DNA from: JANXQG01 sp963709175 | GTDB taxonomy: Bacteria; Planctomycetota; Planctomycetia; Pirellulales; Thermoguttaceae | Direction: 5' to 3' | Assembly (NCBI GenBank): GCA_963709175.1 | Contig: CAVPVK010000003.1 | Location: forward strand, 930,001 to 994,000 | DNA: 64,000 bases | Shown here: one piece after another, positions 34,934-44,464 of the stretch | Position numbering within the stretch: the stretch's first letter is position 1 | Layout: each line of letters begins with the position of its first letter | Notes under the pieces: generated by a model | Told to the model about the DNA's origin: nothing | The model's input: the letters and a program-made list of their open reading frames with translations, nothing else | Database searches by the model: none | Program-made: the position numbers and the translations under genes

Positions 34934-36040
34934 CTATGGCAATTTGCGTAATTTTTCCTCAAGCTCTGCGTCTCCGGCGAGGAAATCGATCCCCACGCGG
35001 ATCGCCCACAGCGGCCGATCCCCAAGCCGGTCAACGCCGATCTTGACCAGGTCCTTCTGGGTGCAAACCAGTGCTTCAGCGTCAGTCTGCCGCGCGGCCT
35101 CTGCCAGGACGTGCAAATCGCCCGGCCCGTAGGCATAATGATCAGGAAACTCGTAGAACTCGGCCACGTCATATCCGCACACGCGCAGCGTGTGCCGGAA
35201 GCCGGCCGGATTGCCCAATCCACAAAACGCCAGTACCCGCCGCCCGTGCAGGGTTTCCAACGGCTGCGGTGCGGGCCCCGTCTCGTCTGAATGACCTATG
35301 CCCGGCTCGGCTTTTACTAAGCCCACCGGCGCATGGACGACCTCTGCCCACAAGGCCCGCGGCGACAGCTTTTCTACGCGCTGGCGAATAGCTGCTCGCT
35401 CGTCGACTGTTAGCAAGTCGGCCCGCGACAACGCGACGACATCTGCCCGGGCCAGCCCTGCTGACGGTTCGCGGAGCGTGCCGCGGGGAAAGACATGATC
35501 GAATCCAAACGGTTCAAGGGCGTCCAAAAGTACGATATCCAGATCGCGGGCGATGCGGCGGTGCTGGAAGGCGTCGTCCAGCACGAGGGCCTGGCAGGCG
35601 AACTCGCCGATCGCCCGCCGGGCAGCGGCCACACGATCTGCGGCCTGGACGTGCGGCACGCCGGGCAGTTTCCAGGCAAGTTCCCGGGCCTCGTCGTTCA
35701 GGCCGCCGCGGCCCCCATAACCGCGGCTGATGATTCCCACGGTCTTACCCTGATGCATGAGCTGGCGGACGACCCATTCGACCAACGGCGTCTTGCCGGT
35801 GCCGCCGAGGGTGAGGTTGCCGATGCTGATCACGGGCACTTCGACGCGGTGAATGGTCCTTGCGCCAAGATCATAACACCGATTTCGCCAACGGACGGCC
35901 CACGTGTAGGGCACTTCTGCGGCCGCAAGAACGCTTCGCAGCGCAGTCGCCAGGAGTTCCTTTCGTCGGCCGCTTACCAGGTCGCGAAAGGCGGACGGAG
36001 AAAAAAGAGAGGCCGGTTGGATAGCGCGGGAATCGTTCAT
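34934..36040 (-). CDS. lpxK: tetraacyldisaccharide 4'-kinase LpxK
   Basis: The 368-aa product has the LpxK Walker A variant SIGNLTLGGTGKTPLVEW, the ISRGYGGRGG motif, and LVLDDAFQHRRIARDLDIVLLDA, all characteristic. It phosphorylates the lipid A disaccharide at the inner membrane, which shows that this organism makes lipid A. The C-terminal GNPAGFRHTLR and LVCTQKDLVKIG motifs are complete. It is upstream of the LysM and OstA-like genes in the same direction (145-base gap), forming an LPS-oriented group with kdsB elsewhere in the window. Confidence 0.95.
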   Translation of the reverse strand: MNDSRAIQPASLFSPSAFRDLVSGRRKELLATALRSVLAAAEVPYTWAVRWRNRCYDLGARTIHRVEVPVISIGNLTLGGTGKTPLVEWVVRQLMHQGKTVGIISRGYGGRGGLNDEARELAWKLPGVPHVQAADRVAAARRAIGEFACQALVLDDAFQHRRIARDLDIVLLDALEPFGFDHVFPRGTLREPSAGLARADVVALSRADLLTVDERAAIRQRVEKLSPRALWAEVVHAPVGLVKAEPGIGHSDETGPAPQPLETLHGRRVLAFCGLGNPAGFRHTLRVCGYDVAEFYEFPDHYAYGPGDLHVLAEAARQTDAEALVCTQKDLVKIGVDRLGDRPLWAIRVGIDFLAGDAELEEKLRKLP

Positions 36041-36172
36041 CCGTGTTCACGGAATATACTGGCGGCCAACGCCAAGGGCAAGGCCGAGAGCCGTTGGCCG
36101 GCACGTACCAGCCTACGGCCTGCCGGCGCGTACGGTGTGTCGCGGCCGACTTCGGGGTTCTCGGGCAGGTTT

Positions 36173-37582
36173 TCAGTGATGCAGTCCGCGGCGGACCCAG
36201 TTGCGGGCCAACCAGAGCCCGATTGGCGACGTCATGGCGACAGCCCCATAAATCAACCACAATGTGCCCGTGTGGAGCTGCACCGGCGGCGTATCGACAG
36301 GACAATAGGTGGCAAGGAGATAGCCGGAATATAAACCGGTGGTTCCCTTCGCCAGTAGCCAGGGTACTTGGGCCAGCCCCATATACTGGGCGACGCGACC
36401 GGGCGGCGCCAACTCGCTGGCGTACTCCAGGAACCGCGCGGACCAGAGGGCCTCGCCGATCGAGAACAACACGAAGTACGTGATCAGCAGGCGCAAGTTC
36501 GGGCCAAAACAAAGCAGGAACGTCGGTGCGGCGGAGACTAGCGAGCCGACGATCATCATCGTGTAGACGTGGAACCGCTTGGTCAGCACCGCAACCATCG
36601 GCACGCCGAAAAAGATGATCAGCGGGTTAATCCAGTTCACCAGCCACTCCATTTTGTCGCCCACCGCCTGCGGGTACGAACGCAAGATGTATTCGGGCAT
36701 TGTCAGCCACTGGTGGGCAAACAGTGTGCGGACGGGCAGCAACATAAAAATGAAGAAGAGGAATCGCAGGTTGCCGAAAGGCCCTTCGGAGAAATAGCTC
36801 CAGACCCGCGCGGTCAGCGGTGGTTTCGGTCCGTGGGGCGCCGCTTCGGCAACGTCCGGCCGCACCCGCTCGGACTCGGCCTTGCGGGTCATCAGCAGCA
36901 GAAAGGCCAAAAGCGTAAGCCCGGTGATGCCGAAGCAGGCCCAGTTCACCGCCTGCACGCCACTTTGGCAAAATGAGGCGAACCAGCCCAGCACGGGGTT
37001 CACCGCCGCGGCGCTGTCGGATCGATCCAAAATGGCCTGCACGCCGGGGCGAACCCAGGCCGACAGTGCGCCGATGAAAACCAGGCCCAGGTTCATCCAG
37101 GCATAGATCATAGCGTAGCCCATCGAATTCGTGCGTTCGTTGGTGTATTGCTTGACGCCGGAATAGCAAGTGGGCTGGAGGATGCCGGAACCAGCCGCCA
37201 CGAGGAGCAGCGCGACAACGGCGTTGACCGTAACCAGGTGCGCGGGGAAGCCGGGCAGCAAGCAGTACACGAGCCTTCCCACCACGCTCAGCAACAGGCC
37301 GGCGGTGATGGCATGGCGGAGCCCGAACGACTCGGCAAAGCTACCCACTCCCAGCATGAAGAGGGTCACGAACATCGTGAAGACGCTGACGGTGATGCTG
37401 GCGTAGTAATCGGGCCAGTGGAGGTCTTTGCTGAAATAGATCGTCATCAGCGTAAGGATGCCGAAATAGGCGGTCGATTCGACAACGAACGCGCCCATCA
37501 CGTACCACAGGCCGCGGGGCGAACCGGCCAACTCGACAAAGGGTGCCACAAGGCGACCAAAGAGGGACCGCTCAGCGGGCAT
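36173..37582 (-). CDS. MFS transporter, proton-dependent oligopeptide (POT)-like
   Basis: A 469-aa protein with about 12 membrane helices. The N-terminal FGILTLMTIYFSKDLHWPDYYA resembles the POT/PTR entry helix, and GSGILQPTCYSGVKQY matches the helix-4/5 region of that family. The substrate may be a di- or tripeptide, but planctomycete MFS proteins vary. It precedes lpxK by 132 bases on the same strand. No signal for regulation was seen. Confidence 0.75.
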   Translation of the reverse strand: MPAERSLFGRLVAPFVELAGSPRGLWYVMGAFVVESTAYFGILTLMTIYFSKDLHWPDYYASITVSVFTMFVTLFMLGVGSFAESFGLRHAITAGLLLSVVGRLVYCLLPGFPAHLVTVNAVVALLLVAAGSGILQPTCYSGVKQYTNERTNSMGYAMIYAWMNLGLVFIGALSAWVRPGVQAILDRSDSAAAVNPVLGWFASFCQSGVQAVNWACFGITGLTLLAFLLLMTRKAESERVRPDVAEAAPHGPKPPLTARVWSYFSEGPFGNLRFLFFIFMLLPVRTLFAHQWLTMPEYILRSYPQAVGDKMEWLVNWINPLIIFFGVPMVAVLTKRFHVYTMMIVGSLVSAAPTFLLCFGPNLRLLITYFVLFSIGEALWSARFLEYASELAPPGRVAQYMGLAQVPWLLAKGTTGLYSGYLLATYCPVDTPPVQLHTGTLWLIYGAVAMTSPIGLWLARNWVRRGLHH

Positions 37583-37710
37583 TATTTTCCTGATTTCTGG
37601 TTGCGATGGCGGCTGGACATGAACAGAGAGAAAACAAAATAGGCTGGCCAGGAAGAGCGATTCTAGGGCATTCCCTCGTTCGGAACAACTCCACGAAGTA
37701 TGACACTATT

Positions 37711-37729
37711 TCAGCCTTTCCGGGCTGAC
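37711..37729. repeat. GTCAGCCTTTCCAGGCTGAC-type palindrome
   Basis: TCAGCC-TTTCCG-GGCTGA at 37711-37728; a relative GTCAGCC-TTTCCA-GGCCGAC is at about 51887-51905. A similar stem AGACT-GGAA-AGTCT follows near 37774. These are short dispersed palindromes without a gene. Confidence 0.5.
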
Positions 37730-37879
37730 GACCGGCCGGGCGTGCAAGTTGCAGCATTCGTTTGCCGGATGTCAGACTGGAAAGTCTGGCGAATTTGGCG
37801 CGGCTTACTTTGGCCATCCTTAAACTGACCTTTCCATGGCGGCCAATTTTTGGTAGTTACCCGCGTCTCATCAGGGCGA

Positions 37880-37951
37880 AAAAGGGGACGGTCCCCATTT
37901 TCCGGAACGGCCCTCCGGGTGCGATGCACAAATGGGGTCCGTCCCCTTTTC
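37880..37951. repeat. GGGGACGGTCCCC-type inverted repeat upstream of the DUF11 gene
   Basis: AAAAGGGGACGGTCCCCATT is matched by AATGGGGTCCGTCCCCTTTT about 28 bases on, with one mismatch in 20. Each arm is itself palindromic around GGGGACGGTCCCC. This repeat type is widely scattered in bacterial genomes. The rest of the 37583-37988 gap holds only the short palindromes listed separately. Confidence 0.7.
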
Positions 37952-37988
37952 CGCCCCAGTCACGCTCCCCCTTCCGGTGGGTCATGCA

Positions 37989-39950
37989 ATGAAACGCTTC
38001 GCTTTTCGCTCGCTTGTGGTTGGATTGATCGTCGCCCTGGGACTCTTGGCCATCGCCCGCGCCCAGCATACCGGGGCCGATGCGCCGCCGGACGATGGTT
38101 CGTACAATCCCCTCCGCGGCGGATCCCCACAGCCCGCGGCCAATGATCCCCCGGCGAACTATCCGGCGATTACTGTCGATCCCGCGAACTTGCCGCAAGG
38201 CGACAACCCATTGCGTCCCCGCTCGTTTCGCCGCGATGCCAGTGTGCAACCGGTCTCCAATCAAGAACCGCAAGACCAGCCGCCGACCCGAATTCAATTC
38301 ATAGCTGGCGGCACTGCGACCGGCCCCAACGCAGCCGGCCCCAACGCAACCGGCCCGTCGCGGCCGGCCGCGGGCCAGCCCTCACCGGTGCCAAACAACG
38401 ACCGTTACACCGCTACTGCCCAGCCGACCCCTGTTGGGAACATCGACTTTGGACTGCGACCGGTATCCGATCCCCGCTATACCTACCTTCCGGGCTCCAC
38501 GCGCGCGGCTGCTCCCGACGATATGGGGAGAACCCCGCCGATCGCCGATGGCACCGGGCAACCGGGCAACAAGCAGCTTGAAGGTCCCCAAAGTCCGCAG
38601 ATCGTCCTCGAGAAAGTTGCGCCGCCGGAAATCCAGGTTGGCCGACCAGCCGTCCTGCGGGTGGTGGTCCGCAATCGCGGCACATTCGCAGCCCGGGAAG
38701 TTGAGATTCATGACCGTGTCCCCCGCGGCACCCGCCTATTGGGCACGGCCCCGCCGGTCAATCAAGGCGCAGGGGGAGAACTCGTATGGTCGTTGGGTGA
38801 GATCAAGCCCGGCGGCGAAACCTCGGTCGAAATGCAGATCATGCCCACCGACGAGGGCGAAGTGGGCAGCGTCGCCACAGTTCGCTTCGAGGCCGATGCC
38901 ACCGCCCGATCCATGGTAACCCGGCCGAAACTGGCCATCGAGACCCACGGCACCGCGCGGGTCCTGCTCGGAGAGGATGCCACGCTCACTTTCACCGTGT
39001 CGAACCCTGGCAGCGGCGTGGCCAACGGCGTTGTACTGTCCGAGCAAATCCCGGCCGGGTTGACCCATCCTGGCGGCAGCGAATTATCCTATACGATCGG
39101 CAAGCTGAAACCGGGCGAAAGCCGCCAATTGCAACTTCGCCTCAAAGCGGTAAAGCCCGGGGCCGTAGCCAATGTAATCACCGTCCGAGCCGACGCCAAT
39201 CTCCGCGCGGAGCACCGCTTTGAGTTGGAGGTGATTGCGCCGCAGTTGGCCGTAGCCCTTGCCGGCCCCCATCGCCGCTACCTGGAGCGCGAGGCCGTTT
39301 ACCAAGTGTCGGTCTCCAATCCGGGCACGGCGCCGGCCCACCAGGTTGACCTGGCGGCCTATCTGCCGACGGGCTTGAAATTTCTCAAAACAAACCATGC
39401 AGGCCGCTATGACGAGGCCACGCGGACCGTTTATTGGCGGTTGGATGAACTGCCGGTCAATCAACCCGGCACGGTTGAGTTGGTGACCTTGCCGGTGGAG
39501 CAGGGCCCGTTCACCATCAAGGTCCGTGCGGCGGCCCAGCGGGGGTTAGTCGCAGAAAAAGAGCAACCGGTGCTCGTCGAAGGCTTGGCGGCCGTCAGTT
39601 TCCAGTTGTCGCACACGGTCGAACCGATCGCCGTGGGCGGCGATACGAGCTACGAAATCACCGTGCTCAACCAGGGCTCGAAGGCATCGAGCAATCTGCA
39701 ACTGGCGGTTTCTCTGCCGGCCGAGTTACGGCCACTGGCGGCGGAGGGGCCGACACGTTTTAATATAGAGAGCAACCGCGTGGTTTTCCAAGCCATTCCG
39801 CGGCTTGATCCCAAGACCGTCGCCACATTCCGGGTGCGGGCTCGAGGGATTCGGCCTGGTGACTTGCGGGTCCGATGCCAGTTGATGACCGACGAGATGC
39901 AACAACCTGTTGTCAAGGAAGAGCGCACGCAGGTCTATGCCGACGAATAA
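37989..39950 (+). CDS. exported DUF11-repeat protein (653 aa)
   Basis: ATG 37989 (MKRFAFRSLVVGLIVALGLL) gives a clean signal peptide ending near ARAQ; the longer frame from 37932 starts inside a repeat. Residues 25-200 are Pro/Asn/Gly-rich. From about 205 four or more DUF11-type domains follow, each with a pattern such as VVRNRGTFAAREVEIHDRVP, TVSNPGSGVANGVVLSEQIP, VSNPGTAPAHQVDLAAYLP and VLNQGSKASSNLQLAVSLP. These Ig-like domains occur in planctomycete surface and cell-wall proteins. It is likely exported and structural. It is directly followed by a zinc-ribbon membrane protein gene with no gap. Confidence 0.85.
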   Translation: MKRFAFRSLVVGLIVALGLLAIARAQHTGADAPPDDGSYNPLRGGSPQPAANDPPANYPAITVDPANLPQGDNPLRPRSFRRDASVQPVSNQEPQDQPPTRIQFIAGGTATGPNAAGPNATGPSRPAAGQPSPVPNNDRYTATAQPTPVGNIDFGLRPVSDPRYTYLPGSTRAAAPDDMGRTPPIADGTGQPGNKQLEGPQSPQIVLEKVAPPEIQVGRPAVLRVVVRNRGTFAAREVEIHDRVPRGTRLLGTAPPVNQGAGGELVWSLGEIKPGGETSVEMQIMPTDEGEVGSVATVRFEADATARSMVTRPKLAIETHGTARVLLGEDATLTFTVSNPGSGVANGVVLSEQIPAGLTHPGGSELSYTIGKLKPGESRQLQLRLKAVKPGAVANVITVRADANLRAEHRFELEVIAPQLAVALAGPHRRYLEREAVYQVSVSNPGTAPAHQVDLAAYLPTGLKFLKTNHAGRYDEATRTVYWRLDELPVNQPGTVELVTLPVEQGPFTIKVRAAAQRGLVAEKEQPVLVEGLAAVSFQLSHTVEPIAVGGDTSYEITVLNQGSKASSNLQLAVSLPAELRPLAAEGPTRFNIESNRVVFQAIPRLDPKTVATFRVRARGIRPGDLRVRCQLMTDEMQQPVVKEERTQVYADE

Positions 39951-40913
39951 ATGATTCTCCGCCTCATCTGCCCTTCCGGCCACGTGCTCGACGTCGACGC
40001 ACGGCTTGCAGGCCGGAAGATCCGCTGCGGGGGATGCGGCAAGATCATGGTCGTACCGGCAATGTCCGCGGGACCGGCGCGAGGTATTTCCAAGAGACCG
40101 CCCGAGCGCACGCCGGCCAAACCGATTCCTAAGCGGCAAACGGCGTCCCCGGCAACGCCAGCGATCCCGCCGGTTGCGAAATTCCCGGGCAGTCTACCCG
40201 CAAAACCGCCAGCGGCGCCTCCCGGTCCTGCATCACTGCCGCCTGCCGCTCCCCCACCACGGCCAACGGCGGAGCCACCGGCGGCAGTTCCACCGAGTCT
40301 GCCGCGGGACGAGGGAATGGTGGCCGTGCCGCTGCCACCGAAGCCTGCCCCGGTGGAAGCAGCCGCAGTTAACGAAACTTCGGTCGATCGCCGCGCAATG
40401 GCGATGGCCGCTTTTGCCGCCTGGCGCCGCAAACTATGGCCGGCCGCAGAAACGCACCTCCCAGCCGATGCGACAGTGCCGGGCACTGCTGACCGGCGAG
40501 CGGCATTGCGGCTGGCAGCGGCGCCGGCCGCCTGTGCGGCGTTAGGCCTCTTGCCGGTGCTCGTCACGGGGCACGTCAATCCATTCACCGCGCCCCCCTG
40601 GGCATTGGCGGCCGTTTTCCTGGCAGTCCTCCAATGGATCTACGGGGCCTGGATGATCAACGTGCCCGACTGGGCCTCGGCGCGGGTGCAGATGGTGGTT
40701 TGCGCCATCATCACGACGATCTATGGCATGGTCATGACCTTGACGATGATCGCACCGGCACGTCGCACGCTGATCCTCGGCCTGGACGAGGTTCGCCGCG
40801 GCGCTCCGGCGTGGTGCGCAATAATGCTCGCAGTTATGGGCATGGCCACCTGGTTCTGCGGCCGCGCAAGCATGCAATGGAAGCGGCGATTGGAGCCGGG
40901 GAGCGACGAGTAA
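39951..40913 (+). CDS. zinc-ribbon membrane protein (320 aa)
   Basis: ATG 39951 follows the TAA of the DUF11 gene without a gap. The N-terminus CPSGHVLDVDARLAGRKIRC with CGGC behind it is a C-x(n)-C-x2-C zinc ribbon of the type frequently found at the N-terminus of planctomycete proteins. Residues about 35-135 are a Pro/Ala linker, then four membrane helices (ACAALGLLPVLVTG, PWALAAVFLAVLQWIYGAW and two more). I do not recognise a named family beyond this layout. Its stop TAATG overlaps the next start, so it is coupled to another membrane protein. Confidence 0.75.
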   Translation: MILRLICPSGHVLDVDARLAGRKIRCGGCGKIMVVPAMSAGPARGISKRPPERTPAKPIPKRQTASPATPAIPPVAKFPGSLPAKPPAAPPGPASLPPAAPPPRPTAEPPAAVPPSLPRDEGMVAVPLPPKPAPVEAAAVNETSVDRRAMAMAAFAAWRRKLWPAAETHLPADATVPGTADRRAALRLAAAPAACAALGLLPVLVTGHVNPFTAPPWALAAVFLAVLQWIYGAWMINVPDWASARVQMVVCAIITTIYGMVMTLTMIAPARRTLILGLDEVRRGAPAWCAIMLAVMGMATWFCGRASMQWKRRLEPGSDE

Positions 40914-41443
40914 TGGAGGCGATAGCGTTTATCGCAGTGGCTGTCGCGTTCGTGCTGGCGGTATTCTCCTCGGCGCGATGGGCCTTGGGTGAATTGGACC
41001 GCGCCGCGGCGAACTCCTCGGTGCCCGTACAGTTCACAATTTCCGACGTCCTCTGCCTCTTTGTCTATGCTCAAGCGGCTTTTGGCTCCTGTCGCTGGAG
41101 CGGCGGGCCGAGCAGGTTCAACTCAGAATTGAACTTGACCGCTGCCGTTGGTTTTATTGCATTGGCTCTGGTGATCTGGTACTTCGGCGTCGCGGTCCTC
41201 TCCCGAGCACGCATCCGCAATTCCTGGCATCGCGTCTTTGTTCTTATCCTCGGCATCCCGCTTAGCTTGCTTGGCTCAACGGCCCTGCCCATCATTCCGC
41301 TGGTTGTGCTGGGCAACGCCCGCGAGGGCAACAGAGTACTACTCTGGTCGTTGGTGCTTATCCCCGTCATTTTCTGCCTGTTGACGGCCATCAGGCTGAT
41401 CGTGCGGCGGATCGTCGCCAGGGCCAAAGCCGGCACTGCGTGA
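40913..41443 (+). CDS. small integral membrane protein (176 aa)
   Basis: ATG 40913 overlaps the stop of the zinc-ribbon protein gene (TAATG). The product has about four helices (AIAFIAVAVAFVLAVFSSA, AAVGFIALALVIWYFGVAV, VFVLILGIPLSLLGSTALP and WSLVLIPVIFCLLTAIRL) and a basic C-terminus. It may form a complex with the preceding protein. I do not recognise a family. Confidence 0.7.
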   Translation: MEAIAFIAVAVAFVLAVFSSARWALGELDRAAANSSVPVQFTISDVLCLFVYAQAAFGSCRWSGGPSRFNSELNLTAAVGFIALALVIWYFGVAVLSRARIRNSWHRVFVLILGIPLSLLGSTALPIIPLVVLGNAREGNRVLLWSLVLIPVIFCLLTAIRLIVRRIVARAKAGTA

Positions 41444-41489
41444 TAATCTTAGACCGCGCACGCTTATATAGGCTAGCAGACAGAAACAC

Positions 41490-41529
41490 GGCGTTCGTAG
41501 TCTCGGCGTTAGCCGGGACTATGAACGCC
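41490..41529. repeat. GGCGTTCGTAGTC hairpin
   Basis: GGCGTTCGTAGTCTCGGC pairs with GCCGGGACTATGAACGCC around a GTTA loop, two mismatches in 18. It lies in the 108-base gap between two membrane-protein genes and looks like a REP-type palindrome. Confidence 0.7.
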
Positions 41530-41551
41530 CTAACGCCACGCGAGGTGAAAA

Positions 41552-42205
41552 ATGCCGTCAATCGTCACTGCTCTCGGCCGCGGCCGCATCCCTCTATGGG
41601 TCAAGATCCTCTATACGGGATTTGTGGGAGTGATGGTGCCCTACTACTTGTTTTGCTACGGTCCGACGAACTTTCTGTATTACTGCGACGTGGCCGTATT
41701 GATGACGTTGGTGGCCGTTTGGCGGGAGGACTCTCTTTGGGCCTCCATGCCAGCCGTCGGCATCCTGCTGCCCCAAACCTTTTGGATCATCGATTTCCTC
41801 GGAGAACTAGCCGGACTGCACATGACGGGAATGACCGGATACATGTTCAAATCGAGCATCCCTTTGTTCACCCGCGGCATATCCCTGTTTCATTTATGGT
41901 TGCCGCTATTCCTGCTCTGGATCTTGTGGCGACTAGGCTATGACCGGCGGGCCTTCTGGGCATGGACCGCGATGGCCTGGGTGCTGATGCTGATCTGCTA
42001 TCTGCTCATGCCCGCTCCACCGGCACCACTGGATAATCTAAACCTGCCGGTCAACATCGATTACGTCTATGGCCTCAGCGACAACGGGCCGCAAACCTGG
42101 ATGCCCGGCTGGGCGTGGTTCGCCCTATTGATGGGTGGCCTGCCGCTATGCGTTTTCCTGCCCACGCACCTGATTCTACGGCGCCTTTTTTCTCGAAATT
42201 CCTGA
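41552..42205 (+). CDS. integral membrane protein, planctomycete type (217 aa)
   Basis: SD GAGGTG is 6 bases upstream of ATG 41552. Six or seven helices are evident (WVKILYTGFVGVMVPYYLF, YYCDVAVLMTLVAVW, LFHLWLPLFLLWILWRLG, WAWFALLMGGLPLCVFLP among them), with conserved-looking polar motifs DFLGELAGLHMTGMTGYMF and LPVNIDYVYG. I recall similar uncharacterised membrane-associated proteins in Planctomycetota, but no function. It is separate from the preceding pair by a palindrome and precedes ilvH by 81 bases. Confidence 0.7.
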   Translation: MPSIVTALGRGRIPLWVKILYTGFVGVMVPYYLFCYGPTNFLYYCDVAVLMTLVAVWREDSLWASMPAVGILLPQTFWIIDFLGELAGLHMTGMTGYMFKSSIPLFTRGISLFHLWLPLFLLWILWRLGYDRRAFWAWTAMAWVLMLICYLLMPAPPAPLDNLNLPVNIDYVYGLSDNGPQTWMPGWAWFALLMGGLPLCVFLPTHLILRRLFSRNS

Positions 42206-42286
42206 CATCCCCCTCCCTTGTCGCCGGGCCAAGGCCCCACTATTATCGATTCTTCCGCAGAAGGGATCCGCACAAGGGAATTGCCA

Positions 42287-42799
42287 ATGCGTCACGTGCT
42301 TTCCGCGCTTGTTCAGAACGTGCCCGGCGTGCTTTCGCACATTTCGGGCATGCTGGCCTCGCGCGGCTACAATATCGACAGCCTCGCCGTGGGAGAGACA
42401 GAAGACCCGCAACTCTCGCGGATGACCTTCGTCGTCGTCGGCGACGACCGCGTGCTCGACCAGGTTCGTAAGCAATTGGAGAAGATTGTGACCGTGGTCC
42501 GCGTCGATGACATCGGTTCCGAGGATCACGTGGAACGCGACTTGATGTTGATCAAGGTTTCCGCCCCGCCGAGCCGCCGGGCCGAGATCTCGCAACTGAC
42601 TGAGATCTTTCGCGGCCGGATCGTCGATGTGGCCCCCGAATCGATGATCATCGAAATCGCCGGCCAGGAAGGCAAGGTCGAGGCATTTATTGAAATGATG
42701 CGGCCCATTGGCATCGTCGAAATGGCCCGCACCGGGCGAATTGCCTTGATCCGCGGCAAGAGCGATGGAAAATCCTCGCCGCTCATGGAGAATCCCTAG
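42287..42799 (+). CDS. ilvH: acetolactate synthase small (regulatory) subunit
   Basis: ATG 42287 starts MRHVLSALVQNVPGVLSHIS, the N-terminal ACT domain, with the SRGYNIDSLAVG motif typical of IlvH/IlvN. The C-terminal half (RDLMLIKVSAPPSRRAEISQ and FRGRIVDVAPESMIIE) is the ALS_ss_C domain. It binds valine and regulates the catalytic subunit in branched-chain amino acid synthesis. Length of 170 aa is normal. The catalytic ilvB is not next to it; ilvC follows after about 110 bases. The longer frame from 42218 is rejected. Confidence 0.95.
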   Translation: MRHVLSALVQNVPGVLSHISGMLASRGYNIDSLAVGETEDPQLSRMTFVVVGDDRVLDQVRKQLEKIVTVVRVDDIGSEDHVERDLMLIKVSAPPSRRAEISQLTEIFRGRIVDVAPESMIIEIAGQEGKVEAFIEMMRPIGIVEMARTGRIALIRGKSDGKSSPLMENP

Positions 42800-42908
42800 C
42801 GAGCCCGAGCAACTTCACGCATACACGGGACTGCGGGTCCGTCGTCGAGAAAAACGGACGGGCGCGGAGGCCCAACCTACCAATCAATTCCACACAGGAG
42901 CATCCACT

Positions 42909-43913
<1,005 letters not shown>

Positions 43914-43923
43914 GAACGAAGCG

Positions 43924-43966
43924 GTAGGGTGGGACCAGATCGCGTAGCGAGCGCAGGCCCAGCCCA
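43924..43966. repeat. GTAGGGTGGGACCAGATCGC dispersed repeat
   Basis: GTAGGGTGGGACCAGATCGC at 43924, continuing to about AGCCCACGAA at 43970. Relatives are GTAGGGTGAGACAAGCTCGC at 1870 and the GTAAGGTGGTACAAGCTCGC palindrome at 46866, so this is a dispersed family in intergenic positions. Confidence 0.6.
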
Positions 43967-43998
43967 CGAAACTGGACAAATCCCGAGGAGCCGGAAAT

Positions 43999-44289
43999 AT
44001 GGCCGCCACTCAGACCAGCCCGCAGCAGCAACTTGAAACAAGCCAGATGTACCGATCGCTCACGTCGGGCGATCGGATCGAGGTGGTGCACGTGGTCACG
44101 ATTGGGCCGCGGACGTGGACGACCAAGACCGAAGGCACGGTCGTCGGCACGGAACGGAAGCGGCACGGGTTGCATTTTCGCCGTAACTTCGACGACAAGG
44201 TCTACAGCGACACTATCCGCTTGCGGCGGGACGACGGCGAACTGACCACCGTCGCCCTGGATGAGTTCACCACGTTGCGGAAACTGTGA
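43999..44289 (+). CDS. conserved planctomycete small protein (96 aa)
   Basis: SD GAGGAG lies upstream of ATG 43999. After a Gln-rich leader, the core has IEVVHVVTIGPRTWTTKTEG, GTERKRHGLHFRRNFDDKVY and IRLRRDDGELTTVALDEFT, which looks like one compact beta-barrel (SH3-like) domain. I recall close relatives throughout Planctomycetota but no function. It follows ilvC by 85 bases. Confidence 0.75.
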   Translation: MAATQTSPQQQLETSQMYRSLTSGDRIEVVHVVTIGPRTWTTKTEGTVVGTERKRHGLHFRRNFDDKVYSDTIRLRRDDGELTTVALDEFTTLRKL

Positions 44290-44294
44290 GCACA

Positions 44295-44402
44295 GTAGGT
44301 CCTTTCTGCCGGAAAGGACCATTCGGCGATGACATGGCGAGAACGCCAAGACTTTGTCGGCGACCGAATCCACAATAGTCCTTTTCGGCAGAAGGGACCT
44401 AC
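44295..44402. repeat. 108-bp element with double-hairpin terminal inverted repeats
   Basis: The left arm from GTAGGTCCTTTCTGCC (44295) to 44323 pairs with the inverted right arm 44374-44402 (ends GGCAGAAGGGACCTAC), 26 of 29 bases. Each arm is itself a hairpin (GGTCCTTT...AAAGGACC). With no coding capacity, it looks like a MITE or REP doublet. It occupies most of the gap 44290-44464. Confidence 0.75.
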
Positions 44403-44464
44403 TTCCTTCCGTGGATGGCCGGCGCATATAATTGGCTTTGCCCACTAGGACCGCCCACCGCAGC

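Noticed and set aside
37932..37988. upstream extension of the DUF11 protein
   Set aside because: The extra 19 codons run through a palindromic repeat and would bury the signal peptide; ATG 37989 is better.
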